From: a virus
Strand: one strand, 5' to 3'
Virus record (IMG/VR): IMGVR_UViG_3300028025_002833
Span: 1-21,906 of that record
Length of the DNA: 21,906 nucleotides
Shown here: positions 12,293 to 20,371 of the stretch, in pieces
How the letters are laid out: the number at the start of each line of letters is the position of its first letter
Position numbering within the stretch: the first letter of the stretch is position 1
Translations under genes and position numbers: made by a program
The notes under the pieces: generated by a model
Told to the model about the DNA's origin: nothing
The model's input: only the letters and a program-made list of their open reading frames with translations
The model's database searches: none

Positions 12293-12876
12293 TACTTTAA
12301 CAACTCTTTTAACTGATTAATAATTTCTTTGCGTTCATCTTTCTCTTGGCTCATTTCGTATTTATCCGCAAAATATCCCTCAATTGAAAAACCTTTTACT
12401 TTTCCAGCTTTAACATCGTTCCAAATATCCTCATTGTTTACTTTCATAGAAATCATCCAAGTTCCTTTTGGTAAACTAAAACCGTACTCTTTAGATTTGT
12501 CCATTTCGGGATTATCAATAACCCAACTTTCAACAACACTTAAACCATTTAGTTTTTCTTTGTGTTCTAAAGTAGCGTTGTTTTGATTTGAACGCATTAA
12601 GAACAATTCTGAAGCCTTTTTAATAGTACCCTCACTAAAATATATGTAATAACCTTTTCCCTCTTTGTCAGCGCGTAAAATTTGCTTATTAGGTATTAAG
12701 GCTGCACCCATTAATATTTTCTTTTCTGCGTCAACTTCTTTAAGTTCTATTTCGTGTTTTGATAAAGCAATAAAGTTTTCTTCTATTGCAGGTGAATGTA
12801 CAACAGAAACCGCGTGGATTCCTGTTTGTAAATCGTTTTCATCAATTACTAATTCAATTATTTTCTTTGATTCCAT
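12292..12876 (-). CDS. XkdF-like prohead maturation protease
   Basis: A 194-residue protein matching the XkdF-like serine peptidase pattern (Pfam Peptidase_S78_2 type, related to the herpesvirus assemblin and HK97 prohead protease fold). Visible landmarks are VSVVHSPAIEENFIALSK near the N-terminus, His105 in TLEHKEKLNGLSVVESWVI, the GTWMISMKVNNEDIW block (138-152) and Ser164 in VKGFSIEGYF. His105 and Ser164 are the expected catalytic pair. It would cleave scaffold and capsid N-termini during prohead maturation. The C-terminus (EMSQEKDERKEIINQLKELL) is a charged helix, possibly the scaffold-targeting tail. Unusually it follows the tape measure gene and is separated from the scaffold by fibre genes. 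Confidence 0.85.
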   Translation of the reverse strand: MESKKIIELVIDENDLQTGIHAVSVVHSPAIEENFIALSKHEIELKEVDAEKKILMGAALIPNKQILRADKEGKGYYIYFSEGTIKKASELFLMRSNQNNATLEHKEKLNGLSVVESWVIDNPEMDKSKEYGFSLPKGTWMISMKVNNEDIWNDVKAGKVKGFSIEGYFADKYEMSQEKDERKEIINQLKELLK

Positions 12877-12888
12877 ATTTTTAAAACG

Positions 12889-14874
12889 TTATAAAGTTGC
12901 ATTTTGTAACCTATTCCTTTCAAGGCTTAAACCATTTGCTACGTCACCACTTACTACATAAGCCCTCGTTGGTTTTTGTTGTATTTGTGCTAATTGATTA
13001 ACCCCAGAACTTCCGATTACACTAAAATTAGGTGTAGTCATTTGACCACCACCACCACCGCCACTTGGTGCGCTACCACCACCTGTTGCACCGCCACCTT
13101 CAAATTTTTGAGTAGCAATCTTTGCAACGTTTGTTAAACCTGCTGCAACTGCCAAACCTGCTGCGATACCACCTCGAACTGGTGAACTTGGGTCAGGAAT
13201 AGGTAAGAACTGCGAAGCGTAAGCAGCTGTTGCATTTTGATAAGTTGTAATTAATGCAGAAGCAATTTGTGCTGCCTTTTGAACTTGAAACGCTTTACGC
13301 GCTGCCTTTTCTGATTTCTTGCCAAATAGTTCTGTAATACTTGCAATCGTTTCTAATCCTTGTTTAACTGCATTTACTTTAAATGACTGCGCCTTTTCTT
13401 CAGCTTGTCTTGCTCTAATTGCTTGAACGTCTAAGATTAATTGCCTTTTTTCTGCAGCTGCTTTTTCGGCTTCATATTCCGCATCTAATCCACCTTGTAA
13501 AGTTTCTAAACGTGAATTACTTAATACTTTTAAATCAGTTATTTTCTTAGTTTCTAATTTTATTATTTCGCTGTTGTCCTCTTCAATAGCTTTACGTATT
13601 TTTTCAGCGTTATCTTGTTGGGCAACTTCTAATTGTGCGCCTTTTAATTTTTCTAATTCTAGTCTTTTGTTAAGTAAATCGGTTAATATTTTTTCATCCG
13701 TGTTTGCCTTTCTTATTTCAAGTTCAATTAAAGCATCTAATTCCGATTTTCTATTTTCTATTGCATCAGATGAACCTTGCTTATTCATTTCTTTAACAGA
13801 TAATTGAAATCCTGCTTTTTGATTTTCTAAGTCGCGTAATTGTTTACGTATTTCTTCCTCTTCTTTTTTACCTTCCGCTTTTACCTCTTCAACATTAAAT
13901 AACGAACCTGCAATAAACCCTGAAAATTTATCTTGCATATCATCAATAGTTTTACCCATATCAAATGCAACTAATTTTCCCATCCCTAATGCCTCAGATA
14001 TTTTATTAGCACCTTTAATAGCTAAGTCAATAGGCATTAACATTAACTTAGGTAAGAATAAAGCAGAATTTACTATTAAGTCAACTACTTTCTTTGTTAG
14101 ATTATAGTTTTGTATCGCTGCCTTTTCTTCGGCTTTATTTGTACGTATAACATTTTCAAGTTCGATTTTACCTAATTCAATAGCTGTATTTACCTTTGCT
14201 ATTTTTAAGTTTAAAATTTCACGCTCACTTTTACCTTGAAGTTTTAATACATTATCTTGTGCATCTAAATTTTCTAATTCAGCTTTTGAAGTTTCAAAAT
14301 TAGCGTGTGAAAGTTGATTTAACTTTTCTTGCTCTTTAGAAACACCACTTACTGCAGCTTTTATATCATCCCAATAGGCAACAACGGCCCCTAAAGCAAC
14401 TATAAATAGCCCAATACCTGTTGCTAATAATGCACCTTTAATGCCTTTTAAAGATTCAACAGCAACTGCTCCTAATTGTTTAAAAGCACGTCCAGCATCT
14501 TCTAAGCCTTCAAGACCTTGCGCTAAAGCCATAGCACTCTGTACTTTAAGCATTGTTTCTTGTAGCTTTTCGCTTTCAACACCTATTAAACCCATAGCAC
14601 CCTCAACAGCACTAAAACCATTTGCAACAGAACTTAACGCTTTTGCTGTAGCTACAAATTTACCCTCTCCTTTAAATGCAGCAATAGCATCGTTTGTATC
14701 TTCTATTTTATCTTTTAACTCCGCAGCTCTTTTAGCAGCTTGTGAAACTTCTTTAGACGTTTCTCCATAGGCATCAGCCAATCTTTGAACTTCTAAAACT
14801 GCTTCTTTATATTGCTGTTTAAGGGTTTTAGTGTTATCTTGAATTTCTAACTCAATTACTCTTTTTTCTGCCAT
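12889..14874 (-). CDS. Tail tape measure protein
   Basis: A 661-residue helical protein starting MAEKRVIELEIQDNTKTLKQ. Long coiled-coil segments at the start and from about residue 330 to 490 (EEIRKQLRDLENQK, KRLELEKLKGAQLEVAQQD), an Ala-rich helical region (LSSVANGFSAVEGAMGLIG), hydrophobic segments (LLATGIGLFIVALGAVVAYW and VVDLIVNSALFLPKLMLMPI) and a Gly-rich stretch (GGGATGGGSAPSGGGGGG) near the end are typical of tape measures. These fix tail length and help DNA entry at the membrane. At about 0.15 nm per residue the tail would be near 100 nm. The start overlaps the 56-aa gene upstream by 23 nt. The frameshifting chaperone, normally adjacent, lies about 4.5 kb upstream. Confidence 0.8.
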   Translation of the reverse strand: MAEKRVIELEIQDNTKTLKQQYKEAVLEVQRLADAYGETSKEVSQAAKRAAELKDKIEDTNDAIAAFKGEGKFVATAKALSSVANGFSAVEGAMGLIGVESEKLQETMLKVQSAMALAQGLEGLEDAGRAFKQLGAVAVESLKGIKGALLATGIGLFIVALGAVVAYWDDIKAAVSGVSKEQEKLNQLSHANFETSKAELENLDAQDNVLKLQGKSEREILNLKIAKVNTAIELGKIELENVIRTNKAEEKAAIQNYNLTKKVVDLIVNSALFLPKLMLMPIDLAIKGANKISEALGMGKLVAFDMGKTIDDMQDKFSGFIAGSLFNVEEVKAEGKKEEEEIRKQLRDLENQKAGFQLSVKEMNKQGSSDAIENRKSELDALIELEIRKANTDEKILTDLLNKRLELEKLKGAQLEVAQQDNAEKIRKAIEEDNSEIIKLETKKITDLKVLSNSRLETLQGGLDAEYEAEKAAAEKRQLILDVQAIRARQAEEKAQSFKVNAVKQGLETIASITELFGKKSEKAARKAFQVQKAAQIASALITTYQNATAAYASQFLPIPDPSSPVRGGIAAGLAVAAGLTNVAKIATQKFEGGGATGGGSAPSGGGGGGQMTTPNFSVIGSSGVNQLAQIQQKPTRAYVVSGDVANGLSLERNRLQNATL

Positions 14875-15022
14875 GTCTTTTTACTTTAAATTCTCTTATT
14901 GCTTGTTTCCAAATACCTCTAGTTGTCTCTTTTAATTCGTGTTTACCTTTGGCAACTTCTATTGCTTCACCATGTCCAACGTGGTCAGCAAGTTTTAACA
15001 TTTCTAATATATTTTTTATCAT
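14852..15022 (-). CDS. 56-aa basic protein before tape measure gene
   Basis: ATG 15022-15020 overlaps the TGA of the 777-aa gene (ATGA), and the frame ends with TGA at 14854-14852, 23 nt inside the tape measure gene. The 56-residue product (MIKNILEMLKLADHVGHGEA ... RGIWKQAIREFKVKRHGRKK) is basic and helical with several His. This gap of 144 nt between two large genes would otherwise be empty, and both junctions fit coupled translation. Function unknown; a small assembly factor for the tape measure is possible given the position. Confidence 0.6.
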   Translation of the reverse strand: MIKNILEMLKLADHVGHGEAIEVAKGKHELKETTRGIWKQAIREFKVKRHGRKKSN

Positions 15023-17352
15023 TCCGCTATTGGTGTAAAATCACTATACATTGTTATTTGTGCTTCGCCTGTGTTAAGCTCCAATTTTAAATCGTTTATT
15101 ATATATCTTTTATCGCGTATAATAAGCCTATCGTTCAATTTAAGGTACGTAACTAAACTAACTGGTAATTGAGTTTTAATACTTACTAAACGTTGCTTTA
15201 AATTGTATAAATTAGATAGGTAGTTAAAGTAATAAGTTGCAAATAATCCATCTTGTATTGTTTCAGCATGGATAACAGAATTATCAGCTCCCCAATTCAA
15301 AGAATATTTTACACCGCCTACCGTTAAATCTTGACCGAATAAAGCATAACTTGAAATACTTACGTGAGTAGTTCCATTATAGAATTTAATATTATGGTCT
15401 AAAGTTCCTGAAGTTCCGTACAAATAAAGTAAAGTAGGTTTTGGAATATATGCTTGATAGTCTTTGTTTAAGTGATAACCTAATATAGTATAGTGAACTG
15501 GTGAATCGTTGTCTTCAGCACGTGCAAATTGTAGGTTTTCAAAAGGTAATTGTACCATGAACTCCCCACCATCGTAATTATATACATTATCCGTGTTTCC
15601 GTACTCTGAATTACTAATCGAAAAATAGTTTCTATTTATAAAACTTTCAGATTGCTGATATTGAAAAGATATCTTTTTATAAATTGGCATTTTAGAAACG
15701 TCAACGCTTTCAATATCTACGTAATTTGTTATGTCGTAAGCAATACCATTACTATACCACAAATCCAAAGGTAAAATTTCAAAAGAGTTTTGGTCAATAC
15801 CTACGCAAGTCATGTTGAACTGCTTTAAGATTCCTGAAAAGAAATCCGAAACTTTCATGTCGGGCAAAGTGTTTGTAATATCTACATTACCGCTTAATAC
15901 AACGGAGTTACATTGAATTACTGAAGTATTTGTATTTGTTGTTGGTGTTCCTGTAATTGGGTCGTCTATTGTAGTTCTTATCGAATAAGTAAAAACTACA
16001 GTCATGGTCATCGGTGCATTCGCTTTTATCTTAAAAGTGTAAACCCTATCTGCACCTGTGAAATTTGAAATCTGTATTTTTAGTGGGAATCCTGTTTCTG
16101 TGTTTTCGAAAGTTTGCTCGTAGATTCCGTTACAATACGCCTCAATATAATAAGTACCTGTTCCGCTTATCGTAGCTACTTGCATCTGTATTGTGTGTCT
16201 ATTAGCATCGTTTAATTCTTTAAACGTAATTGAGTTTTGTAATATATTAACATAGTCTCCTGGGTCGTAAGGATTTAATCCTGTAATACTCGATGCTTCA
16301 CTAATAAAATCAGCATCTTTTGTTTCAGTTAAAAATGAATATTCAGTTGCGTTTTTTGCTAATAAAAACAATTCAGTATAACGTTCATCACTAAAGAAAT
16401 CACTTGCTATTGATATTCCGTATCGTGTTTCTATAGCATCCATTAAACGCGCTACTTTAACCGCTGGGAATAATTCGTTATAAGCTATTGCATGAGCATT
16501 TTGCGTTATATCTTGGCTTCCGCTATCGTTGTACGTCCAAAGTCTGTTACTTGCTATTAGAGGATATCTTACATTATAATCAGTTGCAAGGTCAGTTATT
16601 CTATTATAAACGTTTGTTCCATTAAATGTAAATTGTAAACTTGAAAGATCTAATTGATTTAATTTGTCTTCACCAAATATATCTTTTAAGCTAACTAACT
16701 GACCGTAAAAACTGATTGAGTAATTATCTACTTTTCCGTTTTTAATATTTGCTTTTTCCAAAGAAACAACGCCCTTCCTAAATGGCATAAAATCTAATTC
16801 AATATAAGCAGGTCTTCGTAAATTAGGGTCTATTGTTCCGTCTATATCATTTTGGTAAAAGTGTTCAAATATTTGATTATTTACAACACTTGCAGGAACG
16901 GTAAAACTTTGGCTAAAGTCGGTAAACGTCTTTGAAATATCTTGAATGTTTTGAGTAGTTAAAGTAACGCTTATTTTTTCATCGTTAAATAACTCTAACC
17001 TATCGTAAACTTGAATATAGCAATAATCAGTACCTACAAAATCAATTTCGTAATTTTCAATTCCTGTTTTATATAACCATCGTTTGTAGTTAGGAAAATC
17101 AGTATCTTGAGTATTAAAATAAATATGAGGCTCATCTGTTGCGTAGTCATATATTTCTATACGCCATTCTGTAGTATAATATTTTATGGATATATCAAAG
17201 TCAACATCTGAGTAAGTAAATTGGTCTTTGCCCCCAAAAGTTCCGTCTTTACGTACTTCATAACTATACTTAACGCCATTAATAATAAAGTTTACTACAA
17301 TGCAATCATAGTCTATTGCTTCACGCCCTACATATATATGTACTTTTCTCAT
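15019..17352 (-). CDS. Large tail-tip/baseplate-like structural protein
   Basis: A 777-residue beta-rich protein starting MRKVHIYVGREAIDYDCIVV. The region KISVTLTTQNIQDISKTFTD, FSQSFTVPASVVNNQIFEHF, DPNLRRPAYIELDFMPFRKG is a pattern I recall from large virion proteins of Bacteroidota phages, where it is usually annotated as structural. Further on SDFFSGILKQFNMTCVGID resembles the hub-type segments of tail-tip proteins, followed by an ITNYVDIESVDVSKMPIYKK block. It is coupled to the 363-aa gene by a TAATG overlap. Position between neck-like proteins and tape measure suggests a tail-tip or distal tail component that holds the fibre and opens for DNA release. Exact role is inferred. Confidence 0.6.
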   Translation of the reverse strand: MRKVHIYVGREAIDYDCIVVNFIINGVKYSYEVRKDGTFGGKDQFTYSDVDFDISIKYYTTEWRIEIYDYATDEPHIYFNTQDTDFPNYKRWLYKTGIENYEIDFVGTDYCYIQVYDRLELFNDEKISVTLTTQNIQDISKTFTDFSQSFTVPASVVNNQIFEHFYQNDIDGTIDPNLRRPAYIELDFMPFRKGVVSLEKANIKNGKVDNYSISFYGQLVSLKDIFGEDKLNQLDLSSLQFTFNGTNVYNRITDLATDYNVRYPLIASNRLWTYNDSGSQDITQNAHAIAYNELFPAVKVARLMDAIETRYGISIASDFFSDERYTELFLLAKNATEYSFLTETKDADFISEASSITGLNPYDPGDYVNILQNSITFKELNDANRHTIQMQVATISGTGTYYIEAYCNGIYEQTFENTETGFPLKIQISNFTGADRVYTFKIKANAPMTMTVVFTYSIRTTIDDPITGTPTTNTNTSVIQCNSVVLSGNVDITNTLPDMKVSDFFSGILKQFNMTCVGIDQNSFEILPLDLWYSNGIAYDITNYVDIESVDVSKMPIYKKISFQYQQSESFINRNYFSISNSEYGNTDNVYNYDGGEFMVQLPFENLQFARAEDNDSPVHYTILGYHLNKDYQAYIPKPTLLYLYGTSGTLDHNIKFYNGTTHVSISSYALFGQDLTVGGVKYSLNWGADNSVIHAETIQDGLFATYYFNYLSNLYNLKQRLVSIKTQLPVSLVTYLKLNDRLIIRDKRYIINDLKLELNTGEAQITMYSDFTPIAE

Positions 17353-18443
17353 TAGTTAACAGAATTAATTACATCGTAAGCCATTTCGAACTCCATTGTA
17401 TAATTAATAGTTTTATTGTTAATGGATTTTTGTTTATCTAAAGACTTTGTTTTTAACGTTGCAGGAGTGTTATTTACTCGTATTGTTTCACTTAGTAATA
17501 ATTCTTGCATCGTGTTTTTGTACGCTTCCTCAACCCAACCTGTATTGGCTTTAATAGTTCGTTTTGCATTCGTATTATACACGCCAACTTGACCTTGAAA
17601 AATATTATAAACAGGAAAAGCTACAGGATTTGTTTTGTAAGTTGTGTTTGTCATTTCTATATTTTCAGTTGAAGCCTTATAAAACCATTCTCTTTGCCAT
17701 GCTCCAAATCTATTTATAAAATCTATGGTCATTGGTTCGTATTTACATTCACATTGAGGCGCAAAATAATAAGTACATAAAACCGTTTCAGCTTCCTCTG
17801 CAGTTCCTATAATTCTAAGTCTATTTCCAACAGCTTGAAAATCGGGGTGTACGCTTAAAAGATTTACTATTTTATTACGTGTAATTGTAACTTCAATTGC
17901 AGGGTCTATAAAATCCAAAGGTAAATATTGAACAACTAAACTATCAAACTCTGGAAAATAATCAGTACCTAACATTGTGAACATACTTGGGTAGTAAATA
18001 GCACTATCACAATGGTAATAATAAGTGTTTGGTGATTGACTTAATAAGAATCTGCTTAAAGTTATTTCGTTGGGGTTATCTCCATCTTCATAATATCCAT
18101 AACCATCTAAAGCAATATCAGTTACCGTATCTAACAAAGTACTAGACGCACCCTCATAATAATATGTTTTATATTCAACGTTGCAGTAAGTGTATTGATT
18201 CGGTATTGAATTATTTGTAGTCGTGTATGCAATACTTTCATAAAACTTAAAATACTCTCTTAAATAAGGTGCTATGTCGTAAAATGCTGTACGTTCGTTT
18301 GTACTTGGTATTTTCTTACTCAATACGTAAGTAGGTAATGCAGGAGCTGCGCCTGTTCCATTCCAAATAAACAACTCTATTTTAGTTTCTGTTTGTGTTG
18401 CTTCGTCTATTGTTACAATATGAGGTGAACGTGCTAATATCAT
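17352..18443 (-). CDS. Tail-associated structural protein, unknown fold
   Basis: A 363-residue protein, Tyr-, Thr- and Asn-rich (start MILARSPHIVTIDEATQTET). Motifs include IELFIWNGTGAAPALPTYVL, TAFYDIAPYLREYFKFYES, and FINRFGAWQREWFYKASTEN. The FINRFG.WQ...F pattern recurs, as I recall, in structural proteins encoded beside the large tail-tip gene in Bacteroidota phages. It has three clustered Cys (APQCECKYEP plus upstream LCTYYF) that could bind metal or form disulfides. ATGA overlap at 18443-18440 with the gp10-like gene and TAATG overlap with the 777-aa gene point to a tightly co-translated tail module. Likely a distal-tail or tail-tip partner; no enzymatic motif seen. Confidence 0.55.
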   Translation of the reverse strand: MILARSPHIVTIDEATQTETKIELFIWNGTGAAPALPTYVLSKKIPSTNERTAFYDIAPYLREYFKFYESIAYTTTNNSIPNQYTYCNVEYKTYYYEGASSTLLDTVTDIALDGYGYYEDGDNPNEITLSRFLLSQSPNTYYYHCDSAIYYPSMFTMLGTDYFPEFDSLVVQYLPLDFIDPAIEVTITRNKIVNLLSVHPDFQAVGNRLRIIGTAEEAETVLCTYYFAPQCECKYEPMTIDFINRFGAWQREWFYKASTENIEMTNTTYKTNPVAFPVYNIFQGQVGVYNTNAKRTIKANTGWVEEAYKNTMQELLLSETIRVNNTPATLKTKSLDKQKSINNKTINYTMEFEMAYDVINSVN

Positions 18444-18973
18444 TTTTTAAAATTTGGTTTCATAATACTGTCAAATAATTCTATTACGTCTAATCCGTAT
18501 TTATCTATTAATTCATCAGGTAAATTCTTATAAGCTGCTTCAAATGGCTTTGTAAAAAATAAACTTGGTTTTATACCTTTTTCAAATATACTTCGCGCTA
18601 TTGCAAAGTTTAAACCTTTACGTGTTTGAAATTGTCCTTTAGTGTTTCTCGGTGCTATCCCTCTTCGAATCGTCCATTTGTCAAATGCACTTGGTGGTGG
18701 CATTCCTTTTAAACCGTTTTTTCCACCTTTTGATTTATAACTAAATGGCGTATCGTATTTCTTTTTAATACCGCTAACACCTTTGTCTTGAAAGAATCCG
18801 TAATCTTCCATGTCAAAGTAAATCCCTATTGAATTAGGAAATGCTTTTGCTTCACCTTGAATTGAATTATAGAGTTTTTTAGATGCGTTTTTACCTGTCG
18901 TAGTTAAATTACGTTTAGCTTGACTTACAACGTGCTTAATAAATCTATCTAAAAGTTCCTGTCTATTATTCAT
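18440..18973 (-). CDS. HK97-gp10-like head-tail joining protein candidate
   Basis: A 177-residue basic protein starting MNNRQELLDRFIKHVVSQAK. It has helices in the first 45 residues, then strands (SIGIYFDMEDYGFFQDKGVS), a KYDTPFSYKSKGG loop, MPPPSAFDKWTIRRGIAPRN and a conserved-looking GLNFAIARSIFEKGIKPSLF, FTKPFEAAY end. The MEDYG.F.DKG.SG and FDKW..RRG pattern recalls the HK97 gp10/minor tail protein superfamily and its many Bacteroidota phage relatives. It would act in the neck, joining tail to head, next to the tail terminator. It overlaps both neighbours by short junctions (18973-18966, 18443-18440). Confidence 0.6.
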   Translation of the reverse strand: MNNRQELLDRFIKHVVSQAKRNLTTTGKNASKKLYNSIQGEAKAFPNSIGIYFDMEDYGFFQDKGVSGIKKKYDTPFSYKSKGGKNGLKGMPPPSAFDKWTIRRGIAPRNTKGQFQTRKGLNFAIARSIFEKGIKPSLFFTKPFEAAYKNLPDELIDKYGLDVIELFDSIMKPNFKK

Positions 18974-19424
18974 CGCAAATAGTCATTTGGTTACTTATCA
19001 AATAGTCAAAGGTCATAGTCCAACCTGCTAAGTTGTTTTCAAAGCGTTCTATAAATGGTTCTAAACTTGGGTTACCATCTATAATTCCTAAGTTCAAAAA
19101 GTAATCACCGCGAGTTAGTTTATCATAAACACGGTTTAACATTGTTATTTGAGTATTTAATACGTCCTGTTCGTTATCGTTGCCTATAAAAATATCTGTT
19201 GTTTCGTCTTTTGCTATATCAACTACGTCCATCGCAATTACAGAAATATTATATCTTATAACGTTACTTTCAAACGTAGCATTATTTACCATAATATGAG
19301 CTAAAGGAAATATCGTTTGTTTAGATAAGTCAACTCTATAAATATCGCCTTGGGTAACCGTGTTTACTAATTCCGTAGATTCTAACTCTGACTTGATTAT
19401 ATTTAATATTCCGTAATAACTCAT
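18966..19424 (-). CDS. Tail terminator / neck protein candidate
   Basis: A 152-residue protein starting MSYYGILNIIKSELESTELV. It has an N-terminal helix, then strands (TQGDIYRVDLSKQTIFPLAH, RYNISVIAMDVVDIAKD), a helix with TQITMLNRVYDKLTRGDYF, and a final strand with FENNLAGWTMTFDYLI. The order helix-strand-"MD.VD"-long helix-"L.GW...F" is that of tail terminator-like proteins (gpU/gp10 fold), which cap the tail and contact the neck. ATGA overlap with the frame -1 extension of the chaperone gene (19424-19421) and an 8-nt overlap with the gp10-like gene suggest an intact tail-assembly block. The assignment is by pattern and context only. Confidence 0.55.
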   Translation of the reverse strand: MSYYGILNIIKSELESTELVNTVTQGDIYRVDLSKQTIFPLAHIMVNNATFESNVIRYNISVIAMDVVDIAKDETTDIFIGNDNEQDVLNTQITMLNRVYDKLTRGDYFLNLGIIDGNPSLEPFIERFENNLAGWTMTFDYLISNQMTICDE

Positions 19425-19702
19425 ATTCCTTTATTTAATTGTCGCTTTAATTCTCTTTGTTCAATTTCGTTTTTTTGCTTTTCGAAAGTAAGGTAGGTAA
19501 GTGCTTTTGTAAGTCGAAGTCTGGTAACATCGTCAAACTTTGTGACGTCTCCTTTAGCTGCTGCATATATGCTCTGATACCATCCCCACTGTTTGTTAAA
19601 TTGAGTTCTTTCGCTAAAATCGTTTTCATCTCCTCGCTCTTCATCAGTTGTTTCTCCAAATAAGACAGGGTAGCCCCTAATAATTCGCTCTCTAAATTCC
19701 AA
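19421..19702 (-). CDS. Frame -1 C-terminal extension of tail chaperone (gpGT-like)
   Basis: This frame runs 93 codons from TTG 19702-19700 to TGA 19423-19421, and lies entirely one base back relative to the chaperone gene. It has no ATG and is closed by TAA at 19714-19712, just upstream of the T run, so it can be read only after the shift or from a rare TTG. The protein segment QFNKQWGWYQSIYAAAKGDV, TKFDDVTRLRLTKALTYLTF, ending EKQKNEIEQRELKRQLNKGI matches the T-domain style (WGWY..IY.LA.GD..K.D.V) of gpG-T chaperone fusions. A slip at 19702 gives a fusion of 163 + 93 = 256 residues. Its stop overlaps the next gene's ATG as ATGA. Confidence 0.8.
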   Translation of the reverse strand: MEFRERIIRGYPVLFGETTDEERGDENDFSERTQFNKQWGWYQSIYAAAKGDVTKFDDVTRLRLTKALTYLTFEKQKNEIEQRELKRQLNKGI

Positions 19703-20190
19703 AAAAAAACCTTAGCAGCAAGTGCAATATCCAAAGGCACAAATTCCATAACCTCAGAATAAGTGACAGAACTAACATACGGCTCAATTGTATACTTGTC
19801 TTTTTGTGTTTTTACTATTGGGCGATACATTACCGCCATCGCTTTATGAAAGTTGCTTATATCGGCTATATTTGCTTCAAGGTCTATATATTCACCCCAG
19901 CTTATCTCTTCTAAATTCGGTATAAATCCAAACTCAACGCCTGAAAGCGTAAATCTGTTTTTAAATTCCGTCTTTTGCTCAAATAACTTTGCAAAATGTA
20001 GGCTTAAAGATTCAATTTCTTTGTAAGGTAATTTAACGACATCCTTTAATTCGATACCGCAAAATATTTGAATCATTTTTTCAGCTAGAAATAACTCGTC
20101 TTTTGTCTTTGAAACTACTTCCAAAAACTTTTGATATTTCTTTAAGCTAATTTCACTTAGGCTTGTTGGAATGACTAATTCTAACTTCAT
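19447..20190 (-). CDS. Tail assembly chaperone, zero-frame product (gpG-like)
   Basis: A 247-residue mostly helical protein starting MKLELVIPTSLSEISLKKYQ. It carries LFEQKTEFKNRFTLSGVEFG, FIPNLEEISWGEYIDLEANI and VMYRPIVKTQKDKYTIEPYV, and continues past the T run (LAAKVFFWNLESELLGATLS) to a Lys-rich end (KSKKTKLNKEN). The segment FIPNLEEISWGEYIDLE...MAVMYRPI is what I recall of phage proteins that precede T-domain frames. It would keep the tape measure in order and help tail tube assembly. Codons 161-163 (GTT TTT TTT) fall in the slippery run at 19701-19709; slipping yields the 256-residue alternative product. The gene lies 13 nt after the 55-aa gene, far from the tape measure gene itself. 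Confidence 0.7.
   Translation of the reverse strand: MKLELVIPTSLSEISLKKYQKFLEVVSKTKDELFLAEKMIQIFCGIELKDVVKLPYKEIESLSLHFAKLFEQKTEFKNRFTLSGVEFGFIPNLEEISWGEYIDLEANIADISNFHKAMAVMYRPIVKTQKDKYTIEPYVSSVTYSEVMEFVPLDIALAAKVFFWNLESELLGATLSYLEKQLMKSEEMKTILAKELNLTNSGDGIRAYMQQLKETSQSLTMLPDFDLQKHLPTLLSKSKKTKLNKEN
19701..19709 (-). promoter_or_regulatory. Slippery T9 run for programmed -1 frameshift
   Basis: On the coding strand the bases read AAG GTT TTT TTT TGG in the chaperone frame, so a T TTT TTT heptamer ends at 19702. Shifting by -1 reads TTG GAA TTT, the first codons of the T-domain frame. A short hairpin (AGGG, GCTA, CCCT) lies about 23 nt downstream, too weak and distant to be called a classic stimulator. 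A run of nine T could equally cause RNA polymerase slippage. Confidence 0.78.
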
Positions 20191-20203
20191 ATTATTTAAA
20201 CGT

Positions 20204-20371
20204 TTATTTTGATTTATTGTAGTTCACGGCTATGGCGTATGCTTCACCGAGTAAAATTAAATGCTTTCTTAAGTTTTGAGGGTCATCGAATACTATTTTA
20301 ATCCGTTTTCCTGTACGAATATACACATAGTTCTCAACTACAGCCTTTAACTTCGGTGTGTCATCTGTCAT
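20204..20371 (-). CDS. 55-aa mini-protein between terminase and chaperone
   Basis: ATG 20371-20369 shares a base with the terminase TAA (TAATG), and the frame ends with TAA at 20206-20204. The 55-residue product (MTDDTPKLKAVVENYVYIRT ... LLGEAYAIAVNYNKSK) is a small mixed-fold protein with DDPQNLRKHLILLGEA. It fills the 180-nt interval between terminase and chaperone genes and is read in a single clean frame. No family recognised; a small neck or packaging factor is possible from position. Confidence 0.65.
   Translation of the reverse strand: MTDDTPKLKAVVENYVYIRTGKRIKIVFDDPQNLRKHLILLGEAYAIAVNYNKSK

Noticed and set aside
12329-14770. Several plus-strand frames of 77-109 codons
   Set aside because: They mirror the protease and tape measure genes, are Ser/Leu/Phe-rich without domains, and lie within well-supported minus-strand genes.
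15019-18443. Contractile-tail sheath or baseplate wedge genes
   Set aside because: Neither large protein shows a sheath-like pattern and no LysM, gpV/gpW or gpJ-like set is visible. Only a tube and tape measure are supported.
19660-19685. Hairpin AGGG-GCTA-CCCT as frameshift stimulator
   Set aside because: Only a 4-bp stem, about 23 nt after the slip site, whereas known stimulators are larger and 5-9 nt away.
19421-19702. T-domain frame as a separate gene with TTG start
   Set aside because: The TTG lies inside the T run itself with no leader, and the frame is closed just upstream. Frameshift from the chaperone gene explains it better.
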